A DNA stretch of 64,000 bases, taken from positions 62,001 through 126,000 of the forward strand of contig JBAOIL010000011.1 of NCBI GenBank assembly GCA_037044975.1, written 5' to 3'. The notes beneath the pieces are model-generated. The model did no database searches, was not told the origin of the DNA, and saw only the letters and a program-made list of their open reading frames with translations. Source of the DNA: JADLHS01 sp020848635 (lineage in GTDB: Bacteria > Verrucomicrobiota > Verrucomicrobiia > Limisphaerales > JADLHS01). Position numbers and translations under genes: made by a program. Shown here in pieces: positions 54,188 through 63,771 of the stretch. How positions within the stretch are numbered: position 1 is the stretch's first letter; the number at the start of each line of letters is the position of its first letter.

Positions 54188-56050
54188 ATGACGCCTCCGA
54201 CGGAAACGAGTAACCGCGCCTCGCTGCGGATCGTCGGGATTTACACGGTTTTTTCCCTCGCCTACATCTGGTGCTCCGACTGGATCGTGCTGCAATTGGT
54301 TCGCGAGCCGCGCCTCCTGACGGAGGTCCAAAACTACAAAGGCTGGGCCTTCGTGCTGTTCAGCGCGGGATTGCTCTTTGTCTTGATCCGCCGGGCGCAA
54401 AGCAAACAGGAACAGGTGGAACAGACGATCCGACAGGAGCGGGATTTCTCCAATGCCGTACTCGACAGTCTGCCGGGGGTCTTCTATTGCTTCGACGCGC
54501 AACTGCGGTTCCGGCGCTGGAACAAGAATTTTGAGCGGGTGACGGGCTATGCCAAAGGCGAAATCGCGACGAAGAGTCCGCTGGATTTCTTTGCCGGGCC
54601 GGATCGGGAGTTGTTACGCGCACGCATTCAACAAGTTTTTGTCGCGGGGCGGGCGGAGGCGGAAGCCGAGATGATTGCCAAGGATGGCGCCCGCACCCCG
54701 TACTATTTCACTGGTGTGGTGACCCAAATTGACGGGCGACCCTGCCTGGTCGGGGTCGGAATTGACATCGCGGAACGCAAGCGGGCGGAGGATAAAATTC
54801 AACGCCTAAACCGCCTCTATGCCTTTTCCAGCAGCGTCAATGAAGTCATTGTCCGCGTTCGCGACATGCAGGAGCTTTACGACATGGCCTGTAGGATCGC
54901 GGTTGAGCAGTGCGGCTTTCTGATGGCCTGGATGGGCTTGGTGGAATCCGGCGACGACGCCCTCAAGCCGGTCGCTCGGGCAGGCCAAGGCGCGGATTAT
55001 CTCACGACCATCCGGGTGTCCGTCCAACCGCAACCCGCCGGGATCGGTCCCTCCGGGCGTGCCTATCGCGAGGGCCGGGTGGTTTTTTCCAATAACATCG
55101 AGGCCGATTCAGATCTCCAGCCGTGGCGGGACGAAGCCCTCAAACGTGGCTACCGTTCGAGCGCCGCCTTCCCGATCGGGGTGGCCGGGGCGACGATCGG
55201 GGTCTTCTCGGTCTATGCCGGTCAGGTGGGATTCTTTGAGGTGGAGGAACTGCGGCTGCTGAAAACCCTGGCGGAGAATATTTCGTTCGCGGCCGAGTCC
55301 CACCAAAACGAGCAGTCGCGCGCGCAGGCGGAAAGTGGGTTGCGTGAGTCGCACCAGCAAATGCGCGCGCTCACGGCGCGGTTGGAATCGCTGCGGGAGG
55401 AGGAGCGGATCCGCATCTCCCGCGAAATCCACGACGAACTGGGCCAAAATCTCACCGGGCTCAAAATGGACCTGCACTGGTTGGAAAACCGATTGGCACT
55501 GGTCGGCGACGAAAAGCTGCGGACGGCGATGGCGGGAAAACTCAGCACCGCCAGCCGGACCGCCGACGAAACCATGGCCTCCGTGCAGCGCATTGCGGCG
55601 GAATTGCGCCCGGACATGCTCGACAGTCTGGGATTGATCGCCACCCTGCGTTACGAAGCCAAACAGTTTGAAACCCGCACTGGCGTCGCCGTGGCCCTCA
55701 ATTTTCCAGCGGTCACGGACCAACTGGACAACGCGGTTTCGACTACTGCGTATCGGATTTTTAAGGAAATGCTCACCAACGTGGCCCGCCATGCCCAGGC
55801 GACCAAGGTGCAAGCTTCATTGGAGATTGCCGCCGGGAAGTTGTCACTCCAGGTCGAGGACAACGGCGTTGGGGTATCGCCCGAAGACCTGCTGAGCCCA
55901 AAGTCGCTTGGACTCTTGGGCATGAATGAACGCGCCGCGATGCTCAACGGGACCGTGCGGGTGGTGGGCGTTCCCGGGCAGGGGACAATTGTGCGCCTCG
56001 AGATTTCGGTTGAAAAGCCAGCGGCGGGAGGGAAAGAATCAAAGCCCTGA
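54188..56050 (+). CDS. NarL-type sensor histidine kinase with PAS and GAF domains
   Basis: 620 residues. Two N-terminal helices (IVGIYTVFSLAYIWCSDWIVLQL and WAFVLFSAGLLFVLIRR) are followed by a PAS domain (about 80-205: NAVLDSLPGVFYCFDAQLRFRRWN), a GAF domain (about 215-375: QELYDMACRIAVEQCGFLMAWMG), and a HisKA_3 dimerisation helix with phospho-His 415 (SREIHDELGQNLTGLKMDLHWLE). The ATPase domain has EDNGVGVSPEDL and LGLLGMNERAAMLNG. It phosphorylates a partner receiver, probably the one encoded 230 bases downstream. The signal is unknown. Confidence 0.9.
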   Translation: MTPPTETSNRASLRIVGIYTVFSLAYIWCSDWIVLQLVREPRLLTEVQNYKGWAFVLFSAGLLFVLIRRAQSKQEQVEQTIRQERDFSNAVLDSLPGVFYCFDAQLRFRRWNKNFERVTGYAKGEIATKSPLDFFAGPDRELLRARIQQVFVAGRAEAEAEMIAKDGARTPYYFTGVVTQIDGRPCLVGVGIDIAERKRAEDKIQRLNRLYAFSSSVNEVIVRVRDMQELYDMACRIAVEQCGFLMAWMGLVESGDDALKPVARAGQGADYLTTIRVSVQPQPAGIGPSGRAYREGRVVFSNNIEADSDLQPWRDEALKRGYRSSAAFPIGVAGATIGVFSVYAGQVGFFEVEELRLLKTLAENISFAAESHQNEQSRAQAESGLRESHQQMRALTARLESLREEERIRISREIHDELGQNLTGLKMDLHWLENRLALVGDEKLRTAMAGKLSTASRTADETMASVQRIAAELRPDMLDSLGLIATLRYEAKQFETRTGVAVALNFPAVTDQLDNAVSTTAYRIFKEMLTNVARHAQATKVQASLEIAAGKLSLQVEDNGVGVSPEDLLSPKSLGLLGMNERAAMLNGTVRVVGVPGQGTIVRLEISVEKPAAGGKESKP

Positions 56051-56281
56051 CCCTTGGCGGGCAAAGCCATGGAAACAGAATGGGATCAAGAAAGGGTTAC
56101 GATGCATGGCAATTGAAAGCTCCGCTTGCAGCTCGAAGCTCCAACCGCTCCGGGTTGGTTCGCATTGCCGGTGGCACTCCGCCGTATCGGCCCACGGGAA
56201 ATCACAGGGCCCGCTGCGGCACGTGATGCCGCGGATACAACCGGTTACCCCATCGGCAATCCGAAACCAGACCAACGAGCT

Positions 56282-56683
56282 ATGTTAAGCCCCCGTGCCA
56301 CCGTGAGAGTGATGATTGTCGAGGACTCGGCCCCCGTGCGGGAGCGCCTGGTGGGATTGCTCCAGGAGGAGGCGGGCGTCGAAATCGTCGGCGAAGCGGA
56401 GGATGAAGCGCGGGCCTTGGCGCTTTACGACGAACACAAGCCGGATGCGGCGGTGGTGGACATCCGGATCCGGAACGGGTCGGGCATCGCCGTCCTCGAC
56501 CACATTAAACGCCACAACCGGCACTGCACCGTCATCATGTTGACCAACTGCGCGCACATCGAGTTCCGCCAGCGCTGTCTGGATGCGGGCGCCAATCATT
56601 TTCTGGAAAAATCCCGGGAGTTCAGCCGCGTCGCCAACGTGCTCCGCCAATTGCTGCGCCAGCGCTCTGGAGCGGTGGAATGA
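56282..56683 (+). CDS. Single-domain response regulator
   Basis: 133 residues. The receiver has phospho-acceptor Asp 60 (DAAVVDIRIRNGSG), acidic pair in MIVEDSAPVRERL, Thr 88 (IMLTNCAH) and Lys 110 (NHFLEKSREFSRV). The family normally continues with a LuxR-type HTH when paired with a HisKA_3 kinase, but this protein ends at the receiver. It may act by protein contact, or a distant HTH partner may exist. An ATG at 56282 was used because the receiver begins soon after. Confidence 0.85.
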   Translation: MLSPRATVRVMIVEDSAPVRERLVGLLQEEAGVEIVGEAEDEARALALYDEHKPDAAVVDIRIRNGSGIAVLDHIKRHNRHCTVIMLTNCAHIEFRQRCLDAGANHFLEKSREFSRVANVLRQLLRQRSGAVE

Positions 56684-56716
56684 AATACGGTTTCAAAAAC
56701 TACCGGCGGCCAACGG

Positions 56717-57310
56717 TCAATCTTCCGTAATCCCACGAATGATCGCGCTCACCGCCTTGGGCTCCACCACCAGCGCCCGGAACGGCCATTCGGCGTTGGG
56801 TTCCAGCAGGGCTTGGTAATCCTTTGCCTCGCCAATTTTGCGGCCGTTCCGGTCGAGGAGTTCAAGTTGAACCCGGACGCCAAAACGCTGACGATTAGTG
56901 AGGTTGCGGACTTTACCGACGGCGTGAACGATGGCGCTGCTCTGGCTTTGCTCGAGGGTGACGGGCGAAACGCTGAATCCGACCGGCGCAAATGGGTTGG
57001 CGGGCGGCGGCACAATTTGGGCGTTGGCTTTGGCGGCCGACTCCCGGTGGCGGGCGGACAATCGTTCGGCTCGCTTGAGGGCCAAGACCGTGCCGATCAG
57101 TCCGCCGATAAGAATCACGAGGGCAACAATGGTGAAAAGGATGGCCTTGGTCCGGGCGGGCGTGTTTGAATCCGGCGGGAGGGCCAGCAGCAGTTCCGTG
57201 GGCTGACCGCAATGGGGACAATCCGCCGTCATCCCCGCGGTCTCGGCGCGAAATTCAATGGCCCGGCCACAATGCTGGCACGCCCCGGATAAATTCTTGA
57301 TCTTGATCAT
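56717..57310 (-). CDS. Zinc-ribbon membrane protein with FxLYD-like domain
   Basis: 197 residues. An N-terminal zinc ribbon (ACQHCGRAIEF ... ADCPHCGQPTEL, two CxxC pairs) is followed by one helix (AILFTIVALVILIGGLIGTVLAL). A periplasmic beta domain (SAIVHAVGKVRNLTNRQRFGVRVQLELLDRNGRKIGEAKDY, then LLEPNAEWPFRALVVEP) fits the FxLYD fold. The combination is common in this phylum and in Planctomycetota. Function unknown. It is convergent with the receiver gene, and ATG 57310 begins the zinc ribbon. Confidence 0.75.
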   Translation of the reverse strand: MIKIKNLSGACQHCGRAIEFRAETAGMTADCPHCGQPTELLLALPPDSNTPARTKAILFTIVALVILIGGLIGTVLALKRAERLSARHRESAAKANAQIVPPPANPFAPVGFSVSPVTLEQSQSSAIVHAVGKVRNLTNRQRFGVRVQLELLDRNGRKIGEAKDYQALLEPNAEWPFRALVVEPKAVSAIIRGITED

Positions 57311-57384
57311 CGCTGGCCCGCGGCGCGGCATTCTTTTGAAACCTGGAACCCGGCATCGCCGTCATTAACCGTGATGTTAGACTT

Positions 57385-58815
57385 ATGAATCCCCACGACA
57401 AGCACAAGCAGGAGCACTCCGCGCAACTGGCGGATTACTTTCTCACCCGCCGGCAGTTCTTGAATCGCGCCGCCATGGGCTTTGGGGCGCTGGGTCTGGC
57501 CGCCCTCTTCGGCGAGGGCATGCTTCTGAATGACGCCTCCGCGGCCGACTCCCCGGCGGAGTCCCTGTTGCCACGCGCTCCCCATTTTCCGGCCAAGGCG
57601 AAGCATGTTGTCCATATCTTCGCCCAGGGTGCGCCCTCGCACGTGGATACTTGGGATCCGAAACCGGCGCTCACCAAATACGACGGCAAATCCATTCCCG
57701 GCGCGGACGGGGTGGCGATGGCGTCGCCGTTCAAATTCACAAAGCGCGGGCAATCCGGGATCGAGGTCAGCGAAGTGTTTCCGAAGCTCGGCGAAATGGT
57801 GGACGACTTGTGCATCGTGCGCTCGTGTTACACGGATATCCCGGCGCATGAAGTGGCCGCCGTGTTCATGAATACGGGCTCCGCGCGTCTGGCGCGGCCC
57901 AGCCTCGGGTCGTGGGTGCTATACGGTCTGGGCACGAACAACCAAAACATGCCGGGTTACATCTCCTTGCGTCCCGGTGGCCCCCCGCCCGGTGGCAGTG
58001 CCAACTGGCAGGCTGCGTTTCTTCCAGGGGTATATCAGGGCGTAAGTATTAACACCAAGGTCACCGCCGTGGACCAATTGATCGAAAACATCCGCAACCC
58101 GTATATCCCGCTCAAGGAACAGCGCCGGCAGCTCGATCTCGTGCATCAACTCAACGAGCTTCACGCGCAGAATCTCCAGAAGGACGCCAACCTCGAAGCG
58201 CGCCTGCAATCCTATGAAATGGCCTTCAAGATGCAGACCGAGGCCACGGATGCGTTCGATATTTCCAAGGAGCCGGCGGCGATCCGGGACGCCTACGGGC
58301 GCACCGGCCAAGGCCATCAACTGCTCATCGCGCGCCGGTTAATCGAGCGTGGCGTGCGCTTCGTGCAAGTCTGGGCCGGCGGCTGGGATCATCATCAGGA
58401 CATCGAGGACCGTTTGCCCGAGCGCGCGAAGGAGATTGACCAACCGCTGGCCGCATTCATCGCCGATTTGAAGCAACGCAAACTATTTGATGAAACGCTC
58501 GTCATCTGGGGCGGCGAGTTTGGGCGCAAACCGGTCAAGGACCGCAACGGCAATGACAATCCGGGCCGTGATCACAACGCCAAGGCGTTCACGACGGTCT
58601 TCGCCGGCGGTGGCGTGAAAGGCGGCACGGTCCATGGCGCGACGGATGAGTTTGGCGCCGCGGCGACCGTGGACAAAGTGCATATTCATGATCTGCACGC
58701 GACAGTGCTGGCGCTGCTTGGCTTTGACCACACGAAGCTGACGTATCGCTACAATGGTCGGGATTTCCGGCTCACGGACGTGGCGGGGAGCGTGGTTAAA
58801 GGAATAATGGCGTGA
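57385..58815 (+). CDS. DUF1501 protein, Tat-exported
   Basis: 476 residues. A twin-arginine signal (TRRQFLNRAAMGFGALGLAAL) precedes the DUF1501 domain, related to the alkaline phosphatase superfamily: HVVHIFAQGAPSHVDTWDPKP, then PSLGSWVLYGLGTNNQNMPGY, FVQVWAGGWDHHQDIEDRLP, LVIWGGEFGRKP and GRDHNAKAFTTVFAGGGVKGG. DUF1501 genes almost always pair with DUF1549/DUF1553 cytochrome proteins in Planctomycetota and Verrucomicrobiota and are linked to degradation of complex polysaccharides. The stop overlaps the next gene (GTGA). Confidence 0.93.
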   Translation: MNPHDKHKQEHSAQLADYFLTRRQFLNRAAMGFGALGLAALFGEGMLLNDASAADSPAESLLPRAPHFPAKAKHVVHIFAQGAPSHVDTWDPKPALTKYDGKSIPGADGVAMASPFKFTKRGQSGIEVSEVFPKLGEMVDDLCIVRSCYTDIPAHEVAAVFMNTGSARLARPSLGSWVLYGLGTNNQNMPGYISLRPGGPPPGGSANWQAAFLPGVYQGVSINTKVTAVDQLIENIRNPYIPLKEQRRQLDLVHQLNELHAQNLQKDANLEARLQSYEMAFKMQTEATDAFDISKEPAAIRDAYGRTGQGHQLLIARRLIERGVRFVQVWAGGWDHHQDIEDRLPERAKEIDQPLAAFIADLKQRKLFDETLVIWGGEFGRKPVKDRNGNDNPGRDHNAKAFTTVFAGGGVKGGTVHGATDEFGAAATVDKVHIHDLHATVLALLGFDHTKLTYRYNGRDFRLTDVAGSVVKGIMA

Positions 58816-61322
58816 GCTTGGAAATGACCTTCGATCCTCCAACGCCGAACCGTCAACCCCGAATTATCCGGCGGGACCCGTATCATGGGATGCTGAGTGT
58901 CGGAGGTTGGAGGCTGGGCATTTTCTTGGTATCCAGTTTGAGCCTTTTTGCACCGTCGGTCGCACATGCCGCAGAACTCACCCCGGCGCAAACCCAGTTC
59001 TTCGAGAACAAGATCCGCCCTTTGCTGGCGGAGAATTGTTACCCCTGCCATAGCCCCCAGGCCGACCAGGTGAAAGGAGGTTTGCGGCTCGACACGCGTG
59101 ACGGGTTATTGAAAGGCGGCGTGACGGGCCCGGCCCTCGTGCCCGGCGACCTCGAGAAAAGCCTGCTGATTATGGCCGTGCGTTACAGCGATCCGGACCT
59201 CCAAATGCCTCCGAAGGACAAAAAGCTTTCCGCCGCGCAGATCGCCGATCTCGAAGCGTGGGTGAAAATGGGCGCCCCCGATCCGCGAATCGCTCCGGCC
59301 GCGCAACCGGCCTGGAAGGAATCCAGCAAAGCCCATTGGGCCTGGCAACCCCTCACCCAGCCCAGCGGGCCCGAGGTGAAGGACGCCGGGTGGGCGAAAA
59401 CGCCCGTGGACAATTTCATTCTGGCGAAGCTGGAGGAGAAAAACCTGAAGCCCAATCCGCCGGCGGACAAGCGCACCTTGATTCGCCGCGCAACGTTCGA
59501 TCTGATCGGCCTGCCACCCACGACGGAGGAAGTGGCGGCCTTCCTCGATGACGAATCGCCCACCGCCTTCGCGAACGTGGTGGATCGCCTGCTGGCCTCG
59601 CCGCACTACGGCGAGCGTTGGGGGCGTCATTGGCTGGACGTGGCGCGATACAGCGACACCAAGGGCCAGATCAAGCGCCAGCGGGAAGATCCGAATTATC
59701 CCTATGCCTGGACCTATCGCGATTACGTAATCCGGAGTCTCAACGAGGACAAGCCTTACAATATTTTCATCATCGAGCAACTGGCCGCCGACAAACTCCC
59801 CGCCACGAAACGCAATCCCACCAATCTCACCGCGCTCGGCTTCCTGACCGTGGGCGACCGTTTCATGGGCATGCCGAACGACATCATCAACGACCGCATT
59901 GACGTGGTGACGAAAGGCTTTCTCGGGCTGACCGTTTCGTGCGCCCGCTGTCACGATCACAAATTCGATCCCATCCCCACGCAGGATTATTATTCACTGC
60001 ACGGCATTTTTGCGAGCACCACCGAACCATCCGTGGAAACGATGGTGCAAAAGATCGAAAACACACCCGCCTACCTCGACTATTACAAGCAGCGAAACCA
60101 ACTGGAAGCCCAGAAGGAAAAGCTGGAAACGGATTTTCGGGAGTCACGGCGCAACCGCGATCGGGAGAAGCTCCGCGAGGTGCAGCGCGCCATCCGCCAG
60201 AACGCGGGCGCCGTGGCCCAGTTGGAAATGAGCCATCCCGGGGCGCCAATGCGGGCCATGCGCGTGCAAGATTCCACGCGCCCGCACGATTCGCCGGTGT
60301 TCCTTCGCGGCGAAGCCCAGAACCGCGGGGCCGTCGTGCCGCGGCGCTTTCTCGAAATTCTGTCACCGCCGAATCGCCCGGCCCTGACCAACGGCAGTGG
60401 CCGGCTCGAACTCGCGCACGCCATCGTCAACCCGGCCAATCCGCTCACGCCCCGCGTGCTGATCAATCGCCTCTGGCAACATCACTTCGGTGCAGGATTT
60501 GTCACAACGCCGGACGATTTTGGCACGATGGCCGAGCCGCCGAGCCATCCCGAGTTGCTCGATTATCTGGGGGCGCGTTTCATCGCGGAAGGCTGGAGCC
60601 TGAAGAAGATTCACCGGCTCATCATGCTGTCGAGCGTGTATCAACAAAGCAGCGCGAGCAATCCGCGCTATGCCCAGGTGGACCCCGGCAACCGTCTGCT
60701 TTGGCGCGCGAACATTCAACGCTTGGAATTCGAGGCATTGCGCGATTCCCTGCTCGCTATCGGCGGTTCGCTTGACGAGCGCCTCTATGGCCGGCCGGTG
60801 AACTTGGAACGGAACGCCGATTCCCTGCGGCGGACGATCTATGGCACCGTGGACCGGTCGGATGTGCTGGACGTGCTGTTAAATTTCGATTTTGCAAACC
60901 CGGATATGCCCAGCGGCAAGCGCTACGAAACCTTCGTGCCCCAACAGGCATTGTTTCTCATGAACAGCCCCGTGGTCGTCGAGCAAGCGAAACGGCTGGT
61001 GTCGTTGAAAACCTTTGCGGATTGCGCGGATGACGCCGCGCGCATCCAGTTTCTCTATGAACGAATATACCAGCGACCGGCCCGGGCTGATGAACTTCGG
61101 CTTGGTCTGGATTTCATCGCGCAAGCGCCAATCACCGAGCGGCCGGTCACGGAAGCTGCGCCGTCACCCTTGAGCGAACGCCCACGCCGCGTGGGCCCAA
61201 AGCAACTGCAACGTTTTCAGAAAAAACAGCCCGCCGAAACCAAACCCCGCACCCCACTCACCGGGTGGCAGGAATACGCCCACGCCCTGTTGCAAGCCAA
61301 CGAAGCCTCGTTCGTGAACTGA
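58812..61322 (+). CDS. PSCyt1-DUF1549-DUF1553 cytochrome protein
   Basis: 836 residues, signal sequence about 33-53 (LGIFLVSSLSLFAPSVAHA). The planctomycete cytochrome C domain has CYPCH (76-80). DUF1549 has ADKRTLIRRATFDLIGLPPT and a second haem-like site CARCH at 377-381 (SCARCHDHKFDPIPTQDYY). A short coiled coil follows, then DUF1553 (NRLWQHHFGAGFVTTPDDFG, SSVYQQSSASNPR, FETFVPQQALFLMNSP). It probably transfers electrons in a periplasmic complex with DUF1501. The GTG overlap start at 58812 places an odd polar tail before the signal, so a later start is possible. Confidence 0.93.
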   Translation: MSLEMTFDPPTPNRQPRIIRRDPYHGMLSVGGWRLGIFLVSSLSLFAPSVAHAAELTPAQTQFFENKIRPLLAENCYPCHSPQADQVKGGLRLDTRDGLLKGGVTGPALVPGDLEKSLLIMAVRYSDPDLQMPPKDKKLSAAQIADLEAWVKMGAPDPRIAPAAQPAWKESSKAHWAWQPLTQPSGPEVKDAGWAKTPVDNFILAKLEEKNLKPNPPADKRTLIRRATFDLIGLPPTTEEVAAFLDDESPTAFANVVDRLLASPHYGERWGRHWLDVARYSDTKGQIKRQREDPNYPYAWTYRDYVIRSLNEDKPYNIFIIEQLAADKLPATKRNPTNLTALGFLTVGDRFMGMPNDIINDRIDVVTKGFLGLTVSCARCHDHKFDPIPTQDYYSLHGIFASTTEPSVETMVQKIENTPAYLDYYKQRNQLEAQKEKLETDFRESRRNRDREKLREVQRAIRQNAGAVAQLEMSHPGAPMRAMRVQDSTRPHDSPVFLRGEAQNRGAVVPRRFLEILSPPNRPALTNGSGRLELAHAIVNPANPLTPRVLINRLWQHHFGAGFVTTPDDFGTMAEPPSHPELLDYLGARFIAEGWSLKKIHRLIMLSSVYQQSSASNPRYAQVDPGNRLLWRANIQRLEFEALRDSLLAIGGSLDERLYGRPVNLERNADSLRRTIYGTVDRSDVLDVLLNFDFANPDMPSGKRYETFVPQQALFLMNSPVVVEQAKRLVSLKTFADCADDAARIQFLYERIYQRPARADELRLGLDFIAQAPITERPVTEAAPSPLSERPRRVGPKQLQRFQKKQPAETKPRTPLTGWQEYAHALLQANEASFVN

Positions 61323-61533
61323 CGGAGGGGAATATCGGCACACGACAGCAGCCAGGTGCGCGCGGCGCAGTTTTCACCCACCGGGGTTGGTATCACTGAA
61401 GGGCGGATAGTTTCAAATCGGCGGAGATCTGATACTTCCGCCGTACGTCTCCCAGACGGGGAAGGGATTGACTGGGTTTTCACGGCGCGCTACGCTTTTA
61501 GGGCTTTAAGTTACCAGAGCAACCAATCAAAAC

Positions 61534-62199
61534 ATGAAAACCAAACAGATTAAATTGATCGCAATCGTCGCCACCTCACTGGCCAGTACGGCCCTGTTCA
61601 CCGGATGCGCAACCAGTGGCTATCAACAAGCCGACAAGACCGGGGCGGGCATTGCCCAGTTCCGCGAGGAAATCGCCAAGACCAAGCTGGCCGTGGATGA
61701 TACCGTCACCGCCCTCGGACAGGTGGCGGTCACCGCCAATACGAACCCCCGTAACGCGTTCAAACAATTCTCCAAGAGCCTTGCTAATCTCGAGTCCACC
61801 TCGGCAAAAGCAAAAAGACGCGGCGAAGATATGAAGGCGCAGGGGCAAGCTTATTTCGCGGATTGGGAAAAACAGCTGGCCCAACTGAAGAACCAGGACA
61901 TCAAGAACCTGGCCGTTCAACAAAAAGCGAAACTCCAGACCACGTTCGACAGCATTCGGAATGTGGCCGCACCGCTGAAGGCCCAGTTCGATCCCTGGCT
62001 CTCCGACCTGCAGGACTTGCAGAAATACCTGAGCACCGACCTGTCAATTTCGGGGGTGGATGCGGCCAAAGGAATGTTTGCAAAGACCCAGACCGAAGGG
62101 CTCGAAGTGCAGAAATCCATGGACGCGCTAGTGGCCGAACTGAACACGGTCGCGGCTGCCCTCACGCCGGCTAACGTGCCGCCCCCGGCCAAGAAGTAA
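61534..62199 (+). CDS. DUF2959-like lipoprotein
   Basis: 221 residues. Lipobox TALFTGC, then long helices: IAQFREEIAKTKLAVDDTV, LANLESTSAKAKRRGEDMKAQGQAYFADWEKQLAQLKN. The 'R...m...g..Yf..We.ql' segment resembles DUF2959, a family of coiled-coil periplasmic lipoproteins. The second half has IRNVAAPLKAQFDPWLSDLQDLQKYL. It probably associates with the outer membrane. The downstream gene also encodes a helical lipoprotein, about 33 bases away, so an operon is likely. Confidence 0.75.
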   Translation: MKTKQIKLIAIVATSLASTALFTGCATSGYQQADKTGAGIAQFREEIAKTKLAVDDTVTALGQVAVTANTNPRNAFKQFSKSLANLESTSAKAKRRGEDMKAQGQAYFADWEKQLAQLKNQDIKNLAVQQKAKLQTTFDSIRNVAAPLKAQFDPWLSDLQDLQKYLSTDLSISGVDAAKGMFAKTQTEGLEVQKSMDALVAELNTVAAALTPANVPPPAKK

Positions 62200-62232
62200 C
62201 GCCAGGAAGAGCCGGCGAAATCTCCGGCAACC

Positions 62233-63691
62233 ATGAGGCCAATCGCAACCGCCGCACGGGACTTGATGCAGGTCCCGTGCGCGCCTGACCGAGCCCGCCG
62301 CTCCATTCGGTGGGCGGTTTGGGCGTGCCTGCTCGGCGTTGGGTTGCTGGCCACCAGTTGTTCGGTCGTGAGCCACGGGACGAAGGCGACGAAGTCAGTG
62401 ATTGATTCCCTGGCCGGAATTGCTGGCGAAGCGGCGAAGACCAACGCGGTGGCCGCGCTCCAAGGCGAGGTCATGCGCGAGGCCGACCAATACGTCGGCG
62501 CCGTCGCCCAGGCCACCGATGATTTCAGCAAGCAGGTGGGGACGGCGGAAGCCCGCGATCTGGCGCAGCAATGGAAACTGAACGAAGCCACCGTCGCCTA
62601 CGTCAACGCCACCGACGAAAACCCCTTGCTCGGCGCGGTGGGCATGGTGGTTCTAGCCTCCTTCTCCAGCATGGTGGTGGAGGATTATTGGGTGGGCGAG
62701 AAGTTTGGCGCCCGAGCCCAACCGTTGCTCGAAACCCACCGCCAACTGGAATCGAATGCGTGGAGTCTGGTGTGCGGGGTTTTGACACCGGATCAGGAGC
62801 ACGACCTGCGCAAGCTGCTGCGGGATTACCATGAGAAATATCCGCACCTGCGCTACATTTCAGCAGTTCGCCTCCCGGAACTTGTGGGGAAGCTTGGAAA
62901 AGTGCCGACGCCGAATGACATTCAGAAACCGGGCAGCCTCTTTGGACTTCTTTACCTCAACCCGCTAGCCGGACTGGATCCGACCACTCAGGCTATCCAG
63001 CAAACCCGCCTGTTGGCGCAGCGCATGATGTATTATGCCCAACGTGCCCCGATGCTGCTGAGCTGGCAGGTGGAATTGACGATGTATCAACTGGCGGCGC
63101 AACCGGAAACCAAGCAACTGTTGTCCGATGTCAATGACGCGGGGCAGTCCACGAAAGTCTTCGCCAAGACCGCGGCGGAGTTGCCGCAACTCGTCAATGA
63201 CCAGCGCGAAGCCGCCATCAACCAGTTTTTCGCCGGCATCGCGGAGGAGCGGACCAATATCTCTCACGACCTTGAATGCCCAGGAAGCCCAACTGCACGC
63301 GTTGCTACCCGAAGTGCAAAGGACTTTGACCGCCGGGGGCGACATGGCCAACTCGCTCAACGCCGCCATTCAATCGCTAAATGCTTTTGTGCAGTACGTT
63401 GACCCGCTGGATACCAACTCCCTACCCCAACCGGCGGACACAAACAGCCCGCCGTTCAACATTCTGGATTACGGCACGGCTGCCAGCCAGATCGGGGCGG
63501 CAGCTGACAAGCTCAACGCGCTAGTCGTCTCGCTGAACCAGAGTCTGCCCCAGGTCACGAAACTTAGCGAGCAAGCTGCATTGGATGGCAAAGCGGTGGT
63601 GAATCACGCCTTCCGTCTGGGCTTGGTGCTGGTTGCATTTTTGGGCGTCGTGGCGGTGCTGGTGGTGTTGACCTGTCGGCGGCTCGGTTGA
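62233..63691 (+). pseudogene. Helical lipoprotein with C-terminal helix, frame broken once
   Basis: A basic N-terminus (DRARRSIRWAVWACLLGVGLLATSC) precedes a lipobox-like LLATSCS. Long helical stretches follow: GEAAKTNAVAALQGEVMREA, FSKQVGTAEARDLAQQWKLN and QTRLLAQRMMYYAQRAPMLL. At about 63265 the frame changes; it then continues LNAQEAQLHALLPEVQRTLT, GAAADKLNALVVSLNQSLPQ and a C-terminal helix (LGLVLVAFLGVVAVLVVLTC). One indel in the assembly would join them to about 485 residues. The protein may be anchored at both ends. Function unknown. Confidence 0.6.
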
Positions 63692-63771
63692 CGGGCGACG
63701 ACTACTGGATTGCACTTGGGACGGAAAGTGGACAATTTGGGGAGGCCTTGGTAACAAAAAATAAAACAAAA

